Part shown: positions 17,606 through 26,530 of the stretch, piece after piece
How positions within the stretch are numbered: the stretch's first letter is position 1
Layout of the letters: each line of letters begins with the position of its first letter
DNA from: Alphaproteobacteria bacterium
GTDB taxonomy: Bacteria; Pseudomonadota; Alphaproteobacteria; Sphingomonadales; Sphingomonadaceae
Length of the DNA: 64,000 bases
Direction of reading: 5' to 3'
NCBI GenBank assembly: GCA_019232625.1
Contig: JAFANP010000024.1
Coordinates: forward strand, 1-64,000
The notes under the pieces: generated by a model
Told to the model about the DNA's origin: nothing
Seen by the model: only the letters and a program-made list of their open reading frames with translations
The model's database searches: none
Made by a program: the position numbers and the translations under genes

Positions 17606-18706
17606 ATGGGATTGGAAGCGATCGACGAGACCAAGCGGGCGGCGATCCGGCGCCTGACCCTGGCCGAGCGGGAATGCCTCAGGCGCTGCCTGAGCCATCA
17701 GACGGCCAAGCAGATGGCCCTCGATCTCGGCATCTCTCCTCACGCCGTTGAGAAGAGGTTGAAGATGGCCCGCGCCAAGCTCGGCCTGTCCTCATCCCTT
17801 GAAGCGGCGAAGCTGGTGGAGTCGTTGGAGCGGTCCGGTCGGTTGGGACCCCGCGCGTCGGACCTTCCATCGGCCGATGCCGGGCCCAATGACGTCGGCT
17901 CGGTTGCCGCCCCGCGAAACGAGACCGCGCGGATGGAGCGGCGACATCGGGTCTATATGGTCTCGGGAGCAATGCTGATGAGCTTTTTCGCCGCCGCAGC
18001 CCTGATGATCTGGGTTCAGTCTTCCGGCGCCGTCGAGGGGCGGGCAGCCCCGCCGGCGATCGCCCCGTCCCCACCTGCGGCCGCGCCGCACTCGGTACCG
18101 GCCGCCGGCACCGAGGCCGCCTTGCGGAGGCTCGTCGCCGGGCTGGCGAGCGGCTCGCCCGACTATGACAGGCTCTCTCCGCCCTTCGCCGAGATCGTCC
18201 GCCGGGACCTGCCCATGACTCATCGCATGTTCGGCGCGCTGGGCGAGCTGAAGTCGATGACCTTCCGCGGGCGCGGCCCGAGGGGCGACGACGCCTATGA
18301 TTTGGTGTTCGCCAACGGCGCGGTGAGGATGTCGGCCGCGCTCGACGCCGAGGGCCGGATGGCCGGCGGCATTCTCGAGCCGGCGGGAACGTCGGCGCCG
18401 CCGGCGGCCGGCACCGAGGCTGCCTTGCGGAGCCTCGTCGCCGGGCTGGCGAGCGGCTCGCCCGACTATGACAGGCTCGCTCCGCCGTTCGCCGAGATCG
18501 TCCGCCGGGACCTGCCCATGACTCATCGCATGTTCGGCGCGCTGGGCGAGCTCAAGTCGGTGACTTTCCGCGGGCGCCGCCTGGGGGGCGACGACGCCTA
18601 CGATCTGGTGTTCGCCAACGGCGCGGTGACGATGTCGGCCGCGCTCGACGCCGAGGGCCGGATGGCGGGTGGCATCCTCCAGCCCGCGGATCCCCCCCGT
18701 CGCTGA
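17606..18706 (+). CDS. Membrane-tethered HTH regulator with duplicated sensor-like domain
   Basis: A 366-residue protein. Residues 15-62 form a LuxR/sigma-70-region-4-like helix-turn-helix (LTLAERECLRRCLSHQTAKQ, then MALDLGISPHAVEKRLK). One membrane helix spans about 117-137. A Pro/Ala linker leads to two tandem domains (about 168-268 and 269-366) that I count as differing at only 8 of 95 aligned residues. Each resembles the small NTF2-like module found on some serine hydrolases (FGALGELKSVTFRG...YDLVFANG), recalled from memory. The layout suggests a cytoplasmic DNA-binding domain and a periplasmic sensor. ATG 17606 is preferred over an upstream in-frame ATG at 17549. Signal and targets are unknown. 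Confidence 0.75.
   Translation: MGLEAIDETKRAAIRRLTLAERECLRRCLSHQTAKQMALDLGISPHAVEKRLKMARAKLGLSSSLEAAKLVESLERSGRLGPRASDLPSADAGPNDVGSVAAPRNETARMERRHRVYMVSGAMLMSFFAAAALMIWVQSSGAVEGRAAPPAIAPSPPAAAPHSVPAAGTEAALRRLVAGLASGSPDYDRLSPPFAEIVRRDLPMTHRMFGALGELKSMTFRGRGPRGDDAYDLVFANGAVRMSAALDAEGRMAGGILEPAGTSAPPAAGTEAALRSLVAGLASGSPDYDRLAPPFAEIVRRDLPMTHRMFGALGELKSVTFRGRRLGGDDAYDLVFANGAVTMSAALDAEGRMAGGILQPADPPRR
18104..18700 (+). repeat. Tandem duplication, 303-bp period, inside the HTH gene
   Basis: Two copies begin at 18104 and 18407, exactly 303 bases (101 codons) apart, and stay nearly identical at the base level to about 18690. Synonymous positions are also conserved, for example across the RRDLPMTHRMFGALGEL codons, which points to a recent duplication or gene conversion and not to old domain pairing. 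Each copy encodes one sensor-like domain. Confidence 0.9.
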
Positions 18707-18954
18707 CGGCGGGGACCGAATGCCCTGCGGGAAAAGGAAGGTCAGCTTTCCACCCCTTGCGGACGCGGGCGGAGCTGGAATGGCCGCGCGCGTCCGGAGG
18801 CGTTCGAACCTCGCTACCGGCGCACGTCTTCCGTCAGCCGCTGCGGCTGCTTCCCGCGGCGCAAGGGCGCCACAGCTTCCCCGCCACGGCCCCTTCGCGC
18901 CTCTGCGCCTTCGCGCGAACCCGGCCGGCCCCACCGCCCGTACCGGCCTTTGGA

Positions 18955-20364
18955 CTAGCCCAGGAAAGGATAAGGGGAGATCGTCTTTCTCGTCTCGTTC
19001 AGCGCCAGCGTTCGGCCCGCCGGGGCGGCGGCGCGTTGGGGGCAGCGCTGGCGGGGACAGATGGGGCAGGCGGGGCCGATCGGCGTCACCAGCGGCTTTG
19101 CGAGGTCGAGGCCGTCGGCATAGGCGATGCGCGACGCGTGCTTCGAGTCGCAGCCGAGGCCGATGGCGAGCTGGCTGCTCTCCCGCGGGTCGAGGCGGAC
19201 GGCGCGCTCGACCGTCCGGCTGATCGTGAAGAAGCGCGCGCCGTCGGGAGTCTCCACCGTCTGGGTGGCGACGCGGCCCGGCGTCTGGAAGGCCGCGTGG
19301 AGGTTCCAGCGCGGGCAGGTGCCGCCGAAGCGGGAGAAGGGAAAGGCCTCGCCCGCGAAGCGCTTCGAGATGTTGCCCGCCGCGTCCACCCGCAGCATGA
19401 AGAAGGGAATGCCCCGCGCGCCGGCGCGGCCGAGCGTGGTCAGCCGGTGCGAGACCTGCTCGACGCTGGCGCCGAACTCGGCGCAGAGCCGGTCGACGTC
19501 GTAGCGATGCCCCTCGGCCGCGGCGAGGAAGCGGTCGTAGGGCATCATGATCGCGCCGGCCGCATAATTGGCAAGGCTCATCGTCAGCAGGCGCCGGGTC
19601 GGCAGGTCGGGGGCGGCGGCCGTCTCTGCCATCCGCTTCAGCATCGGCCCGAACTCCAGCAAAGCGAGCTGGTAGGCGGCGCCGAAGGTGCGGCTCTCGG
19701 GACGGAGAAGGGCCGAGAGCATCAGCCGCTTGCGGTGGAGGTCGTAGGCCTGGCTGGCGAAGTCGAGCAACTCGGGCGGGACGATCCGCGTGTCGATGCC
19801 GAAAGCCTCGCGCAGCCGCCGGCGCAGGGCGTCGAACAGCCCGGCGGCGTCCCCGAGCGCCCCCGCAAGAGTCTCCGCCGCCTCCTCGACATAGGGGAAA
19901 TGGTTGCGCTGCGCCTGGATATGGTCGCGCACCCAGGCTTCCGGCGTCACCAGCGACCCCTCGTCGGGGACCGCTCCGGCCGGATGCTGGCGCCGCTCGA
20001 CCAGGGCCGCGTAGAGGCGTGCGACGGCGTCGGCGACGGCGGGCGCGTTGTCGGCCACTTCGAGCAGCTCGTAGCGCGGGATGCCGAGATCGGCGAACAT
20101 CGGGTCGGCGAAGATCTCGGCGAGCTGGTCTAAGCCGGTGCCCTCCGCCCCCTCGGCGGCGAAGCTCCTCAGGTCGACGTCGTAGACCTCCGCAAGGCGG
20201 AGCAGGACCTGCGCCGTCACCGGCCTCTGGTTGCGCTCGAGATGGTTGAGATAGCTCGGCGAGATGGCGATCTCCGCCGCCATCGCGCTCTGGTTGAGGC
20301 CGAGCTCGCGCCGCAGCCGCCGAAGGCGTCCCCCCAGATAGAGCTTGCGTTCGGCGGGAGGCAT
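18955..20364 (-). CDS. RamB/ScfR-type short-chain fatty acid metabolism regulator
   Basis: A 469-residue regulator. An XRE-type helix-turn-helix occupies residues about 10-65 (GRLRRLRRELGLNQSAMAAE), followed by an IrrE-like ImmA domain and a C-terminal DUF2083 region with the cysteine motif CPICPRQRC. This architecture is that of RamB, MccR and ScfR proteins, which control glyoxylate or methylcitrate genes. It is divergent from aceA, supporting a role in acetate or glyoxylate control. The start at 20364 is preferred; a second in-frame ATG at 20415 would place a palindrome inside the gene. Only this part of a much longer stop-free frame is real, the rest being antisense to aceA. Confidence 0.9.
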   Translation of the reverse strand: MPPAERKLYLGGRLRRLRRELGLNQSAMAAEIAISPSYLNHLERNQRPVTAQVLLRLAEVYDVDLRSFAAEGAEGTGLDQLAEIFADPMFADLGIPRYELLEVADNAPAVADAVARLYAALVERRQHPAGAVPDEGSLVTPEAWVRDHIQAQRNHFPYVEEAAETLAGALGDAAGLFDALRRRLREAFGIDTRIVPPELLDFASQAYDLHRKRLMLSALLRPESRTFGAAYQLALLEFGPMLKRMAETAAAPDLPTRRLLTMSLANYAAGAIMMPYDRFLAAAEGHRYDVDRLCAEFGASVEQVSHRLTTLGRAGARGIPFFMLRVDAAGNISKRFAGEAFPFSRFGGTCPRWNLHAAFQTPGRVATQTVETPDGARFFTISRTVERAVRLDPRESSQLAIGLGCDSKHASRIAYADGLDLAKPLVTPIGPACPICPRQRCPQRAAAPAGRTLALNETRKTISPYPFLG

Positions 20365-20369
20365 GGCTG

Positions 20370-20390
20370 CAACATTGTCATGTTGTGACA
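20370..20390. promoter_or_regulatory. Candidate operator between regulator and aceA
   Basis: Two interlocked palindromes occur here: CAACAT-TGTC-ATGTTG (20370-20385) and TGTCA-TGTTG-TGACA (20376-20390). They end six bases upstream of the regulator ATG, within the 123-base intergenic region shared with aceA. This is a plausible autorepression or aceA control site. Assignment to the RamB-like protein is inference from position. Confidence 0.5.
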
Positions 20391-20487
20391 GGAGTCGCAA
20401 GTCGCCTCGTGACATGGCGACCCTTTTCGGCGCGCCTTCCCGCCCCGTTCCGGGTTCAAGCGGAGAGCCTTCGCAACAGGAGCGACA

Positions 20488-21774
20488 ATGACCGACTTCA
20501 GCCGCCTCGTCCCCGCCCCGCCCGGCCGCTTCGACGGGATCGTCCGCCCCTACTCGCCCGAGCAGGTCGAGCGGCTCCGCGGGTCGGTGCCGATCGAGCA
20601 CTGCCTCGCCCGCCGCGGCGCCGAGCGTTTGTGGGAATTGCTGAACGGGGAGGAGCATGTCGCCGCCTTGGGCGCGGTGACCGGCAACCAGGCGATGCAG
20701 ATGGTCCGCGCGGGCCTCAAGGCGATCTACCTCTCCGGCTGGCAGGTGGCGGCCGACTCCAACACCGCCGGCGCCATGTATCCCGACCAGTCGCTCTACC
20801 CCGCCAATGCGGGCCCCGAGCTGTGCCGGCGGATCAACCGCACCTTGCAGCGGGCCGACCAGATCGAGCATGCCGAGGGCGGCGCCAGCCGCGACTGGTT
20901 CGTCCCGATCGTCGCCGACGCCGAGGCCGGCTTCGGCGGACCGCTCAACGGCTTCGAGATCATGAAGGCCTATGTCGAAGCGGGCGCGGCCGGCGTCCAT
21001 TTCGAGGACCAGCTCGCCAGCGAGAAGAAGTGCGGCCATCTGGGCGGCAAGGTCCTGGTGCCGACCCAGGCGCATATCCGCAACCTCTCCGCCGCCCGGC
21101 TCGCCGCGGACGTGTGCGGCGTGCCGACCCTCCTCGTCGCCCGCACCGATGCCGAGAGCGCGCGGCTGATCACCTCCGACATCGACGAGCGCGACCGCCC
21201 GTTTCTGACCGGCGAGCGCACGCCCGAGGGCTTCTTCCAGCTGAAGGAGGGGACCGGGCTCGACCATTGCATCGCCCGCGGCCTCGCCTTCGCGCCCTAC
21301 GCCGACCTCCTGTGGTGGGAAACCAGCCATCCCGACCTCGGCGAGGCGAAGAGGTTCGCCGAAGCGGTCCTCCGCGAGCATCCGGGCAAGAAGCTGGCCT
21401 ACAATTGCTCGCCCTCGTTCAACTGGGAGAAGAAGCTCGGCCGCGCCGCTATCGCCGACTTCCAGCGCGAGCTGGCCGCGATGGGCTACCGGTTCCAGTT
21501 CGTCACCCTGGCCGGGTTCCACAGCCTCAACCATGCCATGTTCGAGCTGGCCAGCGCCTATCGCGAGCGCGGCATGGCGGCCTATTCGGAGCTCCAGCAG
21601 GCCGAGTTCGCAAGCGAGGCCGCCGGCTACACCGCCACCCGCCACCAGCGCGAGGTCGGCACCGGCTATTTCGACCTGGTCGCCGAGACCCTGTCCGGCG
21701 GCCGGTCCTCGACCACAGCCTTGGCAGGGTCGACCGAGGCCGAGCAGTTCATCATGGCCGAAGCAGCGGAGTGA
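20488..21774 (+). CDS. aceA: Isocitrate lyase
   Basis: A 428-residue isocitrate lyase, which splits isocitrate to glyoxylate and succinate in the glyoxylate shunt. The catalytic signature [10 protein letters not shown] is intact, with [12 protein letters not shown] (metal and substrate binding) before it and NCSPSFNW after it. Length matches the bacterial AceA family (E. coli 434). An AGGAG ribosome site sits about eight bases before the ATG. The divergent RamB-like gene is its probable regulator. Malate synthase is not in the window. Confidence 0.97.
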   Translation: MTDFSRLVPAPPGRFDGIVRPYSPEQVERLRGSVPIEHCLARRGAERLWELLNGEEHVAALGAVTGNQAMQMVRAGLKAIYLSGWQVAADSNTAGAMYPDQSLYPANAGPELCRRINRTLQRADQIEHAEGGASRDWFVPIVADAEAGFGGPLNGFEIMKAYVEAGAAGVHFEDQLASEKKCGHLGGKVLVPTQAHIRNLSAARLAADVCGVPTLLVARTDAESARLITSDIDERDRPFLTGERTPEGFFQLKEGTGLDHCIARGLAFAPYADLLWWETSHPDLGEAKRFAEAVLREHPGKKLAYNCSPSFNWEKKLGRAAIADFQRELAAMGYRFQFVTLAGFHSLNHAMFELASAYRERGMAAYSELQQAEFASEAAGYTATRHQREVGTGYFDLVAETLSGGRSSTTALAGSTEAEQFIMAEAAE

Positions 21775-21779
21775 GAGAG

Positions 21780-21980
21780 ATGACGACTCGATACTGGGTG
21801 ATCGGCGGGGAATATGAGGGTCCCGATTTCCGGGCCCTCGTCCCCGGCACCGAGACCATGGCCGGCCCGTTCGAATCCGAGCGCAAGGCCCGGACGGAGT
21901 GGACGAGGCTCAGCTGCGGTCCCGACCGCGGCGCCTGCGCCACCATCCGCTACGCGATCGCCGCCGAGTCCTTGCACTGA
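21780..21980 (+). CDS. DUF4170 family small protein
   Basis: A 66-residue protein starting at ATG 21780, five bases after the aceA stop, with a GAGAG ribosome site. It reads MTTRYWVIGGEYEGPDF and has no signal peptide. It belongs to DUF4170, a family of small proteins frequently found behind isocitrate lyase in alphaproteobacteria (from memory). A link to glyoxylate metabolism is suggested only by this neighbourhood. It is followed by a strong hairpin terminator. Confidence 0.85.
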   Translation: MTTRYWVIGGEYEGPDFRALVPGTETMAGPFESERKARTEWTRLSCGPDRGACATIRYAIAAESLH

Positions 21981-22001
21981 CGAGCACCCCATAGGAGCCA
22001 A

Positions 22002-22040
22002 AGAAAAAGGCGCCGGAGGTCTCCCCCCGACGCCTCTTTT
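22002..22040. terminator. Bidirectional intrinsic terminator
   Basis: AGAAAAAGGCGCCGG pairs with CCGACGCCTCTTTTC around a loop at 22019-22027. The A tract on one side and the T tract on the other allow termination in both directions. It separates the convergent aceA-DUF4170 and rplT transcripts. Confidence 0.8.
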
Positions 22041-22056
22041 CTTGCTTGCGCTCGCC

Positions 22057-22437
22057 TCAGGCGGTCGCCTGCGCGCCCTCCTGCGGCAAAGCCGCGCGGG
22101 CCTGGGCGATGATGGCGCTGAACGCCTCGCCTTCGTGCATGGCGATGTCGGCAAGCACCTTGCGGTCGAGGTCGACGCCGGCGAGCTTCAGGCCGTGCAT
22201 GAACTGGCCGTAGGTGAGGCCCTCGGCCCGCACCGCGGCGTTGATGCGCTGGATCCACAGGGCGCGGAAGCTGCGCTTCTTCACCTTGCGGTCGCGATAG
22301 GCATATTGCCCGGCCTTCTCGACGGCCTGGCGGGCGATGCGGATCGTGTTCTTGCGACGGCCGTAATAGCCCTTCGCCTGTTCCAGGATCCTCTTGTGGC
22401 GGGCCTTGGTGGTGGTCCCGCGCTTGACGCGTGCCAT
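22057..22437 (-). CDS. rplT: 50S ribosomal protein L20
   Basis: A 126-residue L20, starting [18 protein letters not shown], with the RNA-binding stretch [20 protein letters not shown] and the [15 protein letters not shown] region. It binds 23S rRNA early in assembly of the large subunit. The C-terminus is slightly longer than in E. coli (118 residues), with an Ala/Gln-rich tail. It follows rpmI on the same strand by 13 bases. In many bacteria L20 represses this operon; no leader was identified here. Confidence 0.97.
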   Translation of the reverse strand: MARVKRGTTTKARHKRILEQAKGYYGRRKNTIRIARQAVEKAGQYAYRDRKVKKRSFRALWIQRINAAVRAEGLTYGQFMHGLKLAGVDLDRKVLADIAMHEGEAFSAIIAQARAALPQEGAQATA

Positions 22438-22450
22438 GTGCGGTTCCTCC

Positions 22451-22654
22451 TTACTTCAGGCCGTAGGGCGCCCAGGCCTTCACCCGCGCCGTGTCGGCGT
22501 CGGAGAGCACCTCGGTGCCGCGATTCTGGCGGATATACTTGGCGTTGTGGCTGATCAGCCGGTGGCGCTTGCCGGCCACGCCGTGCTTCAGCTTGCCGGT
22601 GGCGGTGAGCTTGAAGCGCTTCTTGACGCCGCTCTTGGTCTTCAGTTTGGGCAT
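22451..22654 (-). CDS. rpmI: 50S ribosomal protein L35
   Basis: A 67-residue L35 ([20 protein letters not shown]), basic throughout, with the typical [16 protein letters not shown] core. It starts at 22654 with GGAG upstream. It pairs with rplT as in nearly all bacteria, but infC, normally just upstream, is 31 kb away on the same strand. A small hairpin (CGCCT/AGGCG at 22757-22770) lies between it and the end of prs. Confidence 0.97.
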   Translation of the reverse strand: MPKLKTKSGVKKRFKLTATGKLKHGVAGKRHRLISHNAKYIRQNRGTEVLSDADTARVKAWAPYGLK

Positions 22655-22793
22655 TTTCGTCTCCTTGGCCACCGCAGGGGCGGACGTTTGAGAACAGCCA
22701 CGGCAGCCCTGTTGGCCGGGCCGTTCGAATTCTTCCAAAGCTGGAAAGAAGCGGCGCCTATAGAGGCGGGACGCCGGGAAGGCAAGGCGGCGC

Positions 22794-23729
<936 letters not shown>

Positions 23730-23827
23730 AAGCGGGTCTCCCGGGAAGGCAGGGCCTCCATAAGCGCGGGGGAGGGGAAGGCAAGCGCCCGTTGCCGCCT
23801 TTGCCGGCGGCGACTAAGCCCCGGCGC

Positions 23828-25159
23828 ATGAGCGTCGTCACCCGCTTCGCGCCCGCCCCGACGGGGCGCCTCCACGTCGGCAACATGCGCACGGCGATCC
23901 ACAACTGGCTGTGGGCGCGCCGCAACGGCGGGCGGTTCGTCCTGCGCATCGACGACACCGACCGCGAGCGCTCGAGCGAGGAGCATGTCGAGGCGATCCG
24001 CGCCGATCTCGCCTGGCTCGGCCTCGATCCCGACGAGGAGCATCGCCAGTCCGCGCGGTTCGGCCGCTACGAGGCGGCGCTGGAGCGGCTGAAGGAGGCG
24101 GGGCGGGTCTACCCGGCCTACGAGACGGCGCAGGAGCTGGAGCTGAAGCGCAAGGTGCGGCTCGGCCGCGGCCTTCCGCCCGTCTACGACCGCGCCGCCC
24201 TCGCCCTCACCGACGCCGACCGCGACCGGCTCGAGGCGGAGGGTCGGCGGCCGCACTGGCGCTTCCGGCTCGATCACGGCGCGCCGATAGAGTGGGACGA
24301 CCTCATCCGCGGCCGCCAGCATTTCGACCCCGGACTCCTCTCCGATCCGGTGGTGCGGCGCGAGGACGGCAGCTGGCTCTACATGCTGCCCTCGACGGTG
24401 GACGACGTCGACCTTGGCGTCACCCACGTCCTGCGCGGCGAGGACCATGTCGCCAACACCGCGCTCCAGCTCCAGATGTTCGAGGCGCTGGGCGCGCGGG
24501 CCCCCGCCTTCGCCCACGAGGCGCTGCTGGTCGGCTCCGAGGGGAAGCTGTCGAAGCGGCTGGGGTCGCTCGGGGTCGAGGCGATGAAGGGGGCGGGGAT
24601 CGAGCCGCTGGCGCTGATGGCCAAGCTCGCCCGAATCGGCACCAGCCTGCCGGTGGAGCCGGTGAAGGATTCGGCTCCGCTCGTCGCGGGCTTCGACTTC
24701 GCGACCTTCGGGCGGGCGCCGGCGCGCTTCGACCTGGACGAGCTTGCCGGGCTCAACGCGCGCATCGTCCACCAGCTGCCGTTCGACCAGGTGGCGGACC
24801 GCCTGCCCGAAGGGATGAGCGCCGCCGACTGGGCGGCGATCCGCCCGAACCTCAAGCGGGTCGACGAGGCGGCCGACTGGTGGGCGATCCTGCACGGGCG
24901 AATCGAAGCGCCGGCCGCGCCGGAGGATCGCGGCTTCCTCGCCGCAGCCGCCGCCGCGGCGGCCGGGCTCGACTGGACCGCGGAACCCTGGCCGCAGCTG
25001 GTCGCGCGGCTCAAGGCGGATACCGGCCGCACCGGCAAGGCGCTTTTCCAGCCGCTTCGCCGCGCGCTAACCGGCCGCGACAGCGGCCCGGAAATGGCGG
25101 CGCTCCTGCCGCTGATCGGCCGCGACCAGGCCGTCGCCCGGCTGTCTTCCCTCTCCTAG
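23828..25159 (+). CDS. gltX: Glutamate-tRNA ligase
   Basis: A 443-residue class I synthetase. The HIGH motif appears as GRLHVGN near residue 15, and the KMSKS motif as KLSKR near residue 240. It charges tRNA-Glu; whether it also charges tRNA-Gln cannot be told here. The start MSVVTRFAPAPTG at 23828 is preferred over an upstream ATG because it begins at the conserved fold. The C-terminal helical anticodon domain runs from about 310. Alphaproteobacteria often carry two gltX genes; only one is in this window. Confidence 0.94.
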   Translation: MSVVTRFAPAPTGRLHVGNMRTAIHNWLWARRNGGRFVLRIDDTDRERSSEEHVEAIRADLAWLGLDPDEEHRQSARFGRYEAALERLKEAGRVYPAYETAQELELKRKVRLGRGLPPVYDRAALALTDADRDRLEAEGRRPHWRFRLDHGAPIEWDDLIRGRQHFDPGLLSDPVVRREDGSWLYMLPSTVDDVDLGVTHVLRGEDHVANTALQLQMFEALGARAPAFAHEALLVGSEGKLSKRLGSLGVEAMKGAGIEPLALMAKLARIGTSLPVEPVKDSAPLVAGFDFATFGRAPARFDLDELAGLNARIVHQLPFDQVADRLPEGMSAADWAAIRPNLKRVDEAADWWAILHGRIEAPAAPEDRGFLAAAAAAAAGLDWTAEPWPQLVARLKADTGRTGKALFQPLRRALTGRDSGPEMAALLPLIGRDQAVARLSSLS

Positions 25160-25189
25160 GGCGGTCGGCGACGAAAGGTTTGCCCTCCT

Positions 25190-25270
25190 CCGTTCGGGCT
25201 GAGCCTGTCGAAGCCCCTTCTCCTTCGCACAAGGGGAAGGGAAGCCCTTCAACAGGCTCAGGGCGAACGG
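25190..25270. repeat. Palindromic repeat, GAGCCTGTCGAAG type
   Basis: The left arm from 25190 contains CCGTTCGGGCTGAGCCTGTC, and the right arm ending at 25270 contains CAACAGGCTCAGGGCGAACG, its near-perfect reverse complement. The loop is purine rich. It lies 30 bases after gltX and could form a strong hairpin. It is related to the half-elements at 27514-27632 and 39803-39905. The remaining 200 bases before the TonB-like gene hold only the AT-rich palindrome described separately. Confidence 0.8.
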
Positions 25271-25404
25271 CATCGGCTCGATCTAAGCGCCCGGCATTCT
25301 AGCGGCCGAGTGCTTGAGTGAGGGCGTGTCCACCCCTCCCTGCACAGGGCGAGGCCGCTGAGCGATGGAACAAAGTCTCTTCTACCGCTTTACGATATGT
25401 TGTA

Positions 25405-25418
25405 TCATTATGTAATGA
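25405..25418. promoter_or_regulatory. AT-rich palindrome upstream of TonB-like gene
   Basis: TCATTA-TG-TAATGA is a perfect palindrome in an unusually AT-rich block (about 25388-25425) 50 bases before the ATG of the TonB-like gene. Position and base composition suit a promoter and operator. TonB genes are often under Fur or Zur control, so a metal-responsive repressor is a reasonable but unproven guess. Confidence 0.45.
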
Positions 25419-25467
25419 GATAACCTCTCATGGAGTCGCAACGGCGACCGGCAGAAGGAGAGATGCC

Positions 25468-26148
25468 ATGACGACAGTGGGTTTCTACGAACGCAAGCGG
25501 ATGAATCCCCGGGCGCTGACCGTGGTGATCCTGCTTCACGGCGCCGCCCTGACGGCGCTCGTGCTCGCCAAGACGGAGGTCGTCCGCAACCCGTTCGTGC
25601 CGACCAAGGTCTTTCCGGTCGACGAGGTGAAGCCGCCGCCCGAGAAGCCGAAGCCTCAGCCCAAGCTCGAGCCGGTCCAGGAGCACGTCACGACGACCAC
25701 CCCGAAGATCGACCTGCCCCCGATCGACCCCCCTCCCTTGCCGCCGCCGCCGACCTTCCCGGGCGGGACCAGCCTCACCGGGCTGAGCGACGGGCCGATC
25801 GCCGAGCCGCCGCCGCCGCTTCCCTCCCCTCCGCCGCCGCCCCCTCCGCACATCGAGCCGGCGCGGGCCAAGGCCAACCTCGCCTCCTACGTCTCGGACA
25901 GCGACTATCCCAGCATCGCGATACGAGCGGAGGAGCAGGGCACGACCCGCTTCCGGCTCGCCGTCGGTCCGGACGGCAAGGTGAGCGACTGCATCGTCAC
26001 CGGCTCGAGCGGATCGAGCGCGCTCGACCAGGCGACGTGCCGGATCATGAAGGCGCGGGCCCGGTTCACGCCGGCGCGCGACGGCGCCGGCAGGCCGACC
26101 GGCGACACCGTCGCCAACGCCATACGCTGGGTGCTTCCCGACGGCTGA
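25468..26148 (+). CDS. TonB-family energy transducer
   Basis: A 226-residue TonB-like protein. A membrane anchor lies at residues about 17-33 (ALTVVILLHGAALTALVLAK), followed by a long Pro-rich, Lys/Glu-rich periplasmic spacer and a TonB C-terminal domain (about 135-226) with the SDYPSIAIRAEEQGTTRFRL pattern. It would pass proton-motive energy to outer-membrane receptors such as the one at 49649. ATG 25468 has GAAGGAGAG upstream. ExbB and ExbD are not adjacent. Confidence 0.88.
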   Translation: MTTVGFYERKRMNPRALTVVILLHGAALTALVLAKTEVVRNPFVPTKVFPVDEVKPPPEKPKPQPKLEPVQEHVTTTTPKIDLPPIDPPPLPPPPTFPGGTSLTGLSDGPIAEPPPPLPSPPPPPPPHIEPARAKANLASYVSDSDYPSIAIRAEEQGTTRFRLAVGPDGKVSDCIVTGSSGSSALDQATCRIMKARARFTPARDGAGRPTGDTVANAIRWVLPDG

Positions 26149-26200
26149 GCCCCGCCGTCGGGGGTGGCGCGGGCGCCGGGCAGGGCCTATCTTATGGCCG

Positions 26201-26530
26201 ATGTCCTGGTTCCCGCGCCCCGCCTCGCCCCGCGCCCTCGTCGCCGACCTCAAGGCGTTCGCCGGGCAGCGGAGCCGCTATCAATGGGCGGGCCTCGCCA
26301 CCGCCATCGTCATGCCGCTGCTGATCGTCGGCGGCTTCTACCATGACGCCTCGCACGACATCGCGCCCGGACCGCAGCTCATCTACGCCGAGAGCTGGCC
26401 GGCGACTCGCACCGACGCCGAGATCAAGGCCGACCAGAAGAGGGACCAGGTCAGGAAGGCGGCGGCTCAGCGCGAGCGCCAGCGCCAGTTCCAGAAGATC
26501 GACCGGGAGCTGAAGAAAGTCGGGATTTGA
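26201..26530 (+). CDS. Conserved small membrane protein of unknown function
   Basis: A 109-residue protein with one membrane helix at about residues 29-46 (WAGLATAIVMPLLIVGGFY). After it comes a short extracytoplasmic stretch with LIYAESWPATRTDAE, then a basic and acidic coiled-coil-like tail (QKRDQVRKAAAQRERQRQFQ). I do not recognise a named family. Its stop overlaps the TTG start of ribD by one codon (TTGA), so it may be cotranslated with the riboflavin genes. Function is unknown. Confidence 0.75.
   Translation: MSWFPRPASPRALVADLKAFAGQRSRYQWAGLATAIVMPLLIVGGFYHDASHDIAPGPQLIYAESWPATRTDAEIKADQKRDQVRKAAAQRERQRQFQKIDRELKKVGI

Noticed and set aside
18955-21645. An apparent 896-residue fusion reading through the RamB-like gene
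   Set aside because: The N-terminal 427 residues are antisense to aceA and resemble nothing. The real protein starts at the HTH near 20364.
22655-22793. L20-type autoregulatory leader before rpmI
   Set aside because: Only a small hairpin (22757-22770) is visible. No convincing mimic of the 23S L20 site or pseudoknot could be recognised by eye.
25720-25860. CCG-rich repetitive stretch as a possible repeat array
   Set aside because: It is the Pro-rich linker of the TonB-like protein. The repeats are codon level, with no spacers, so it is not CRISPR.
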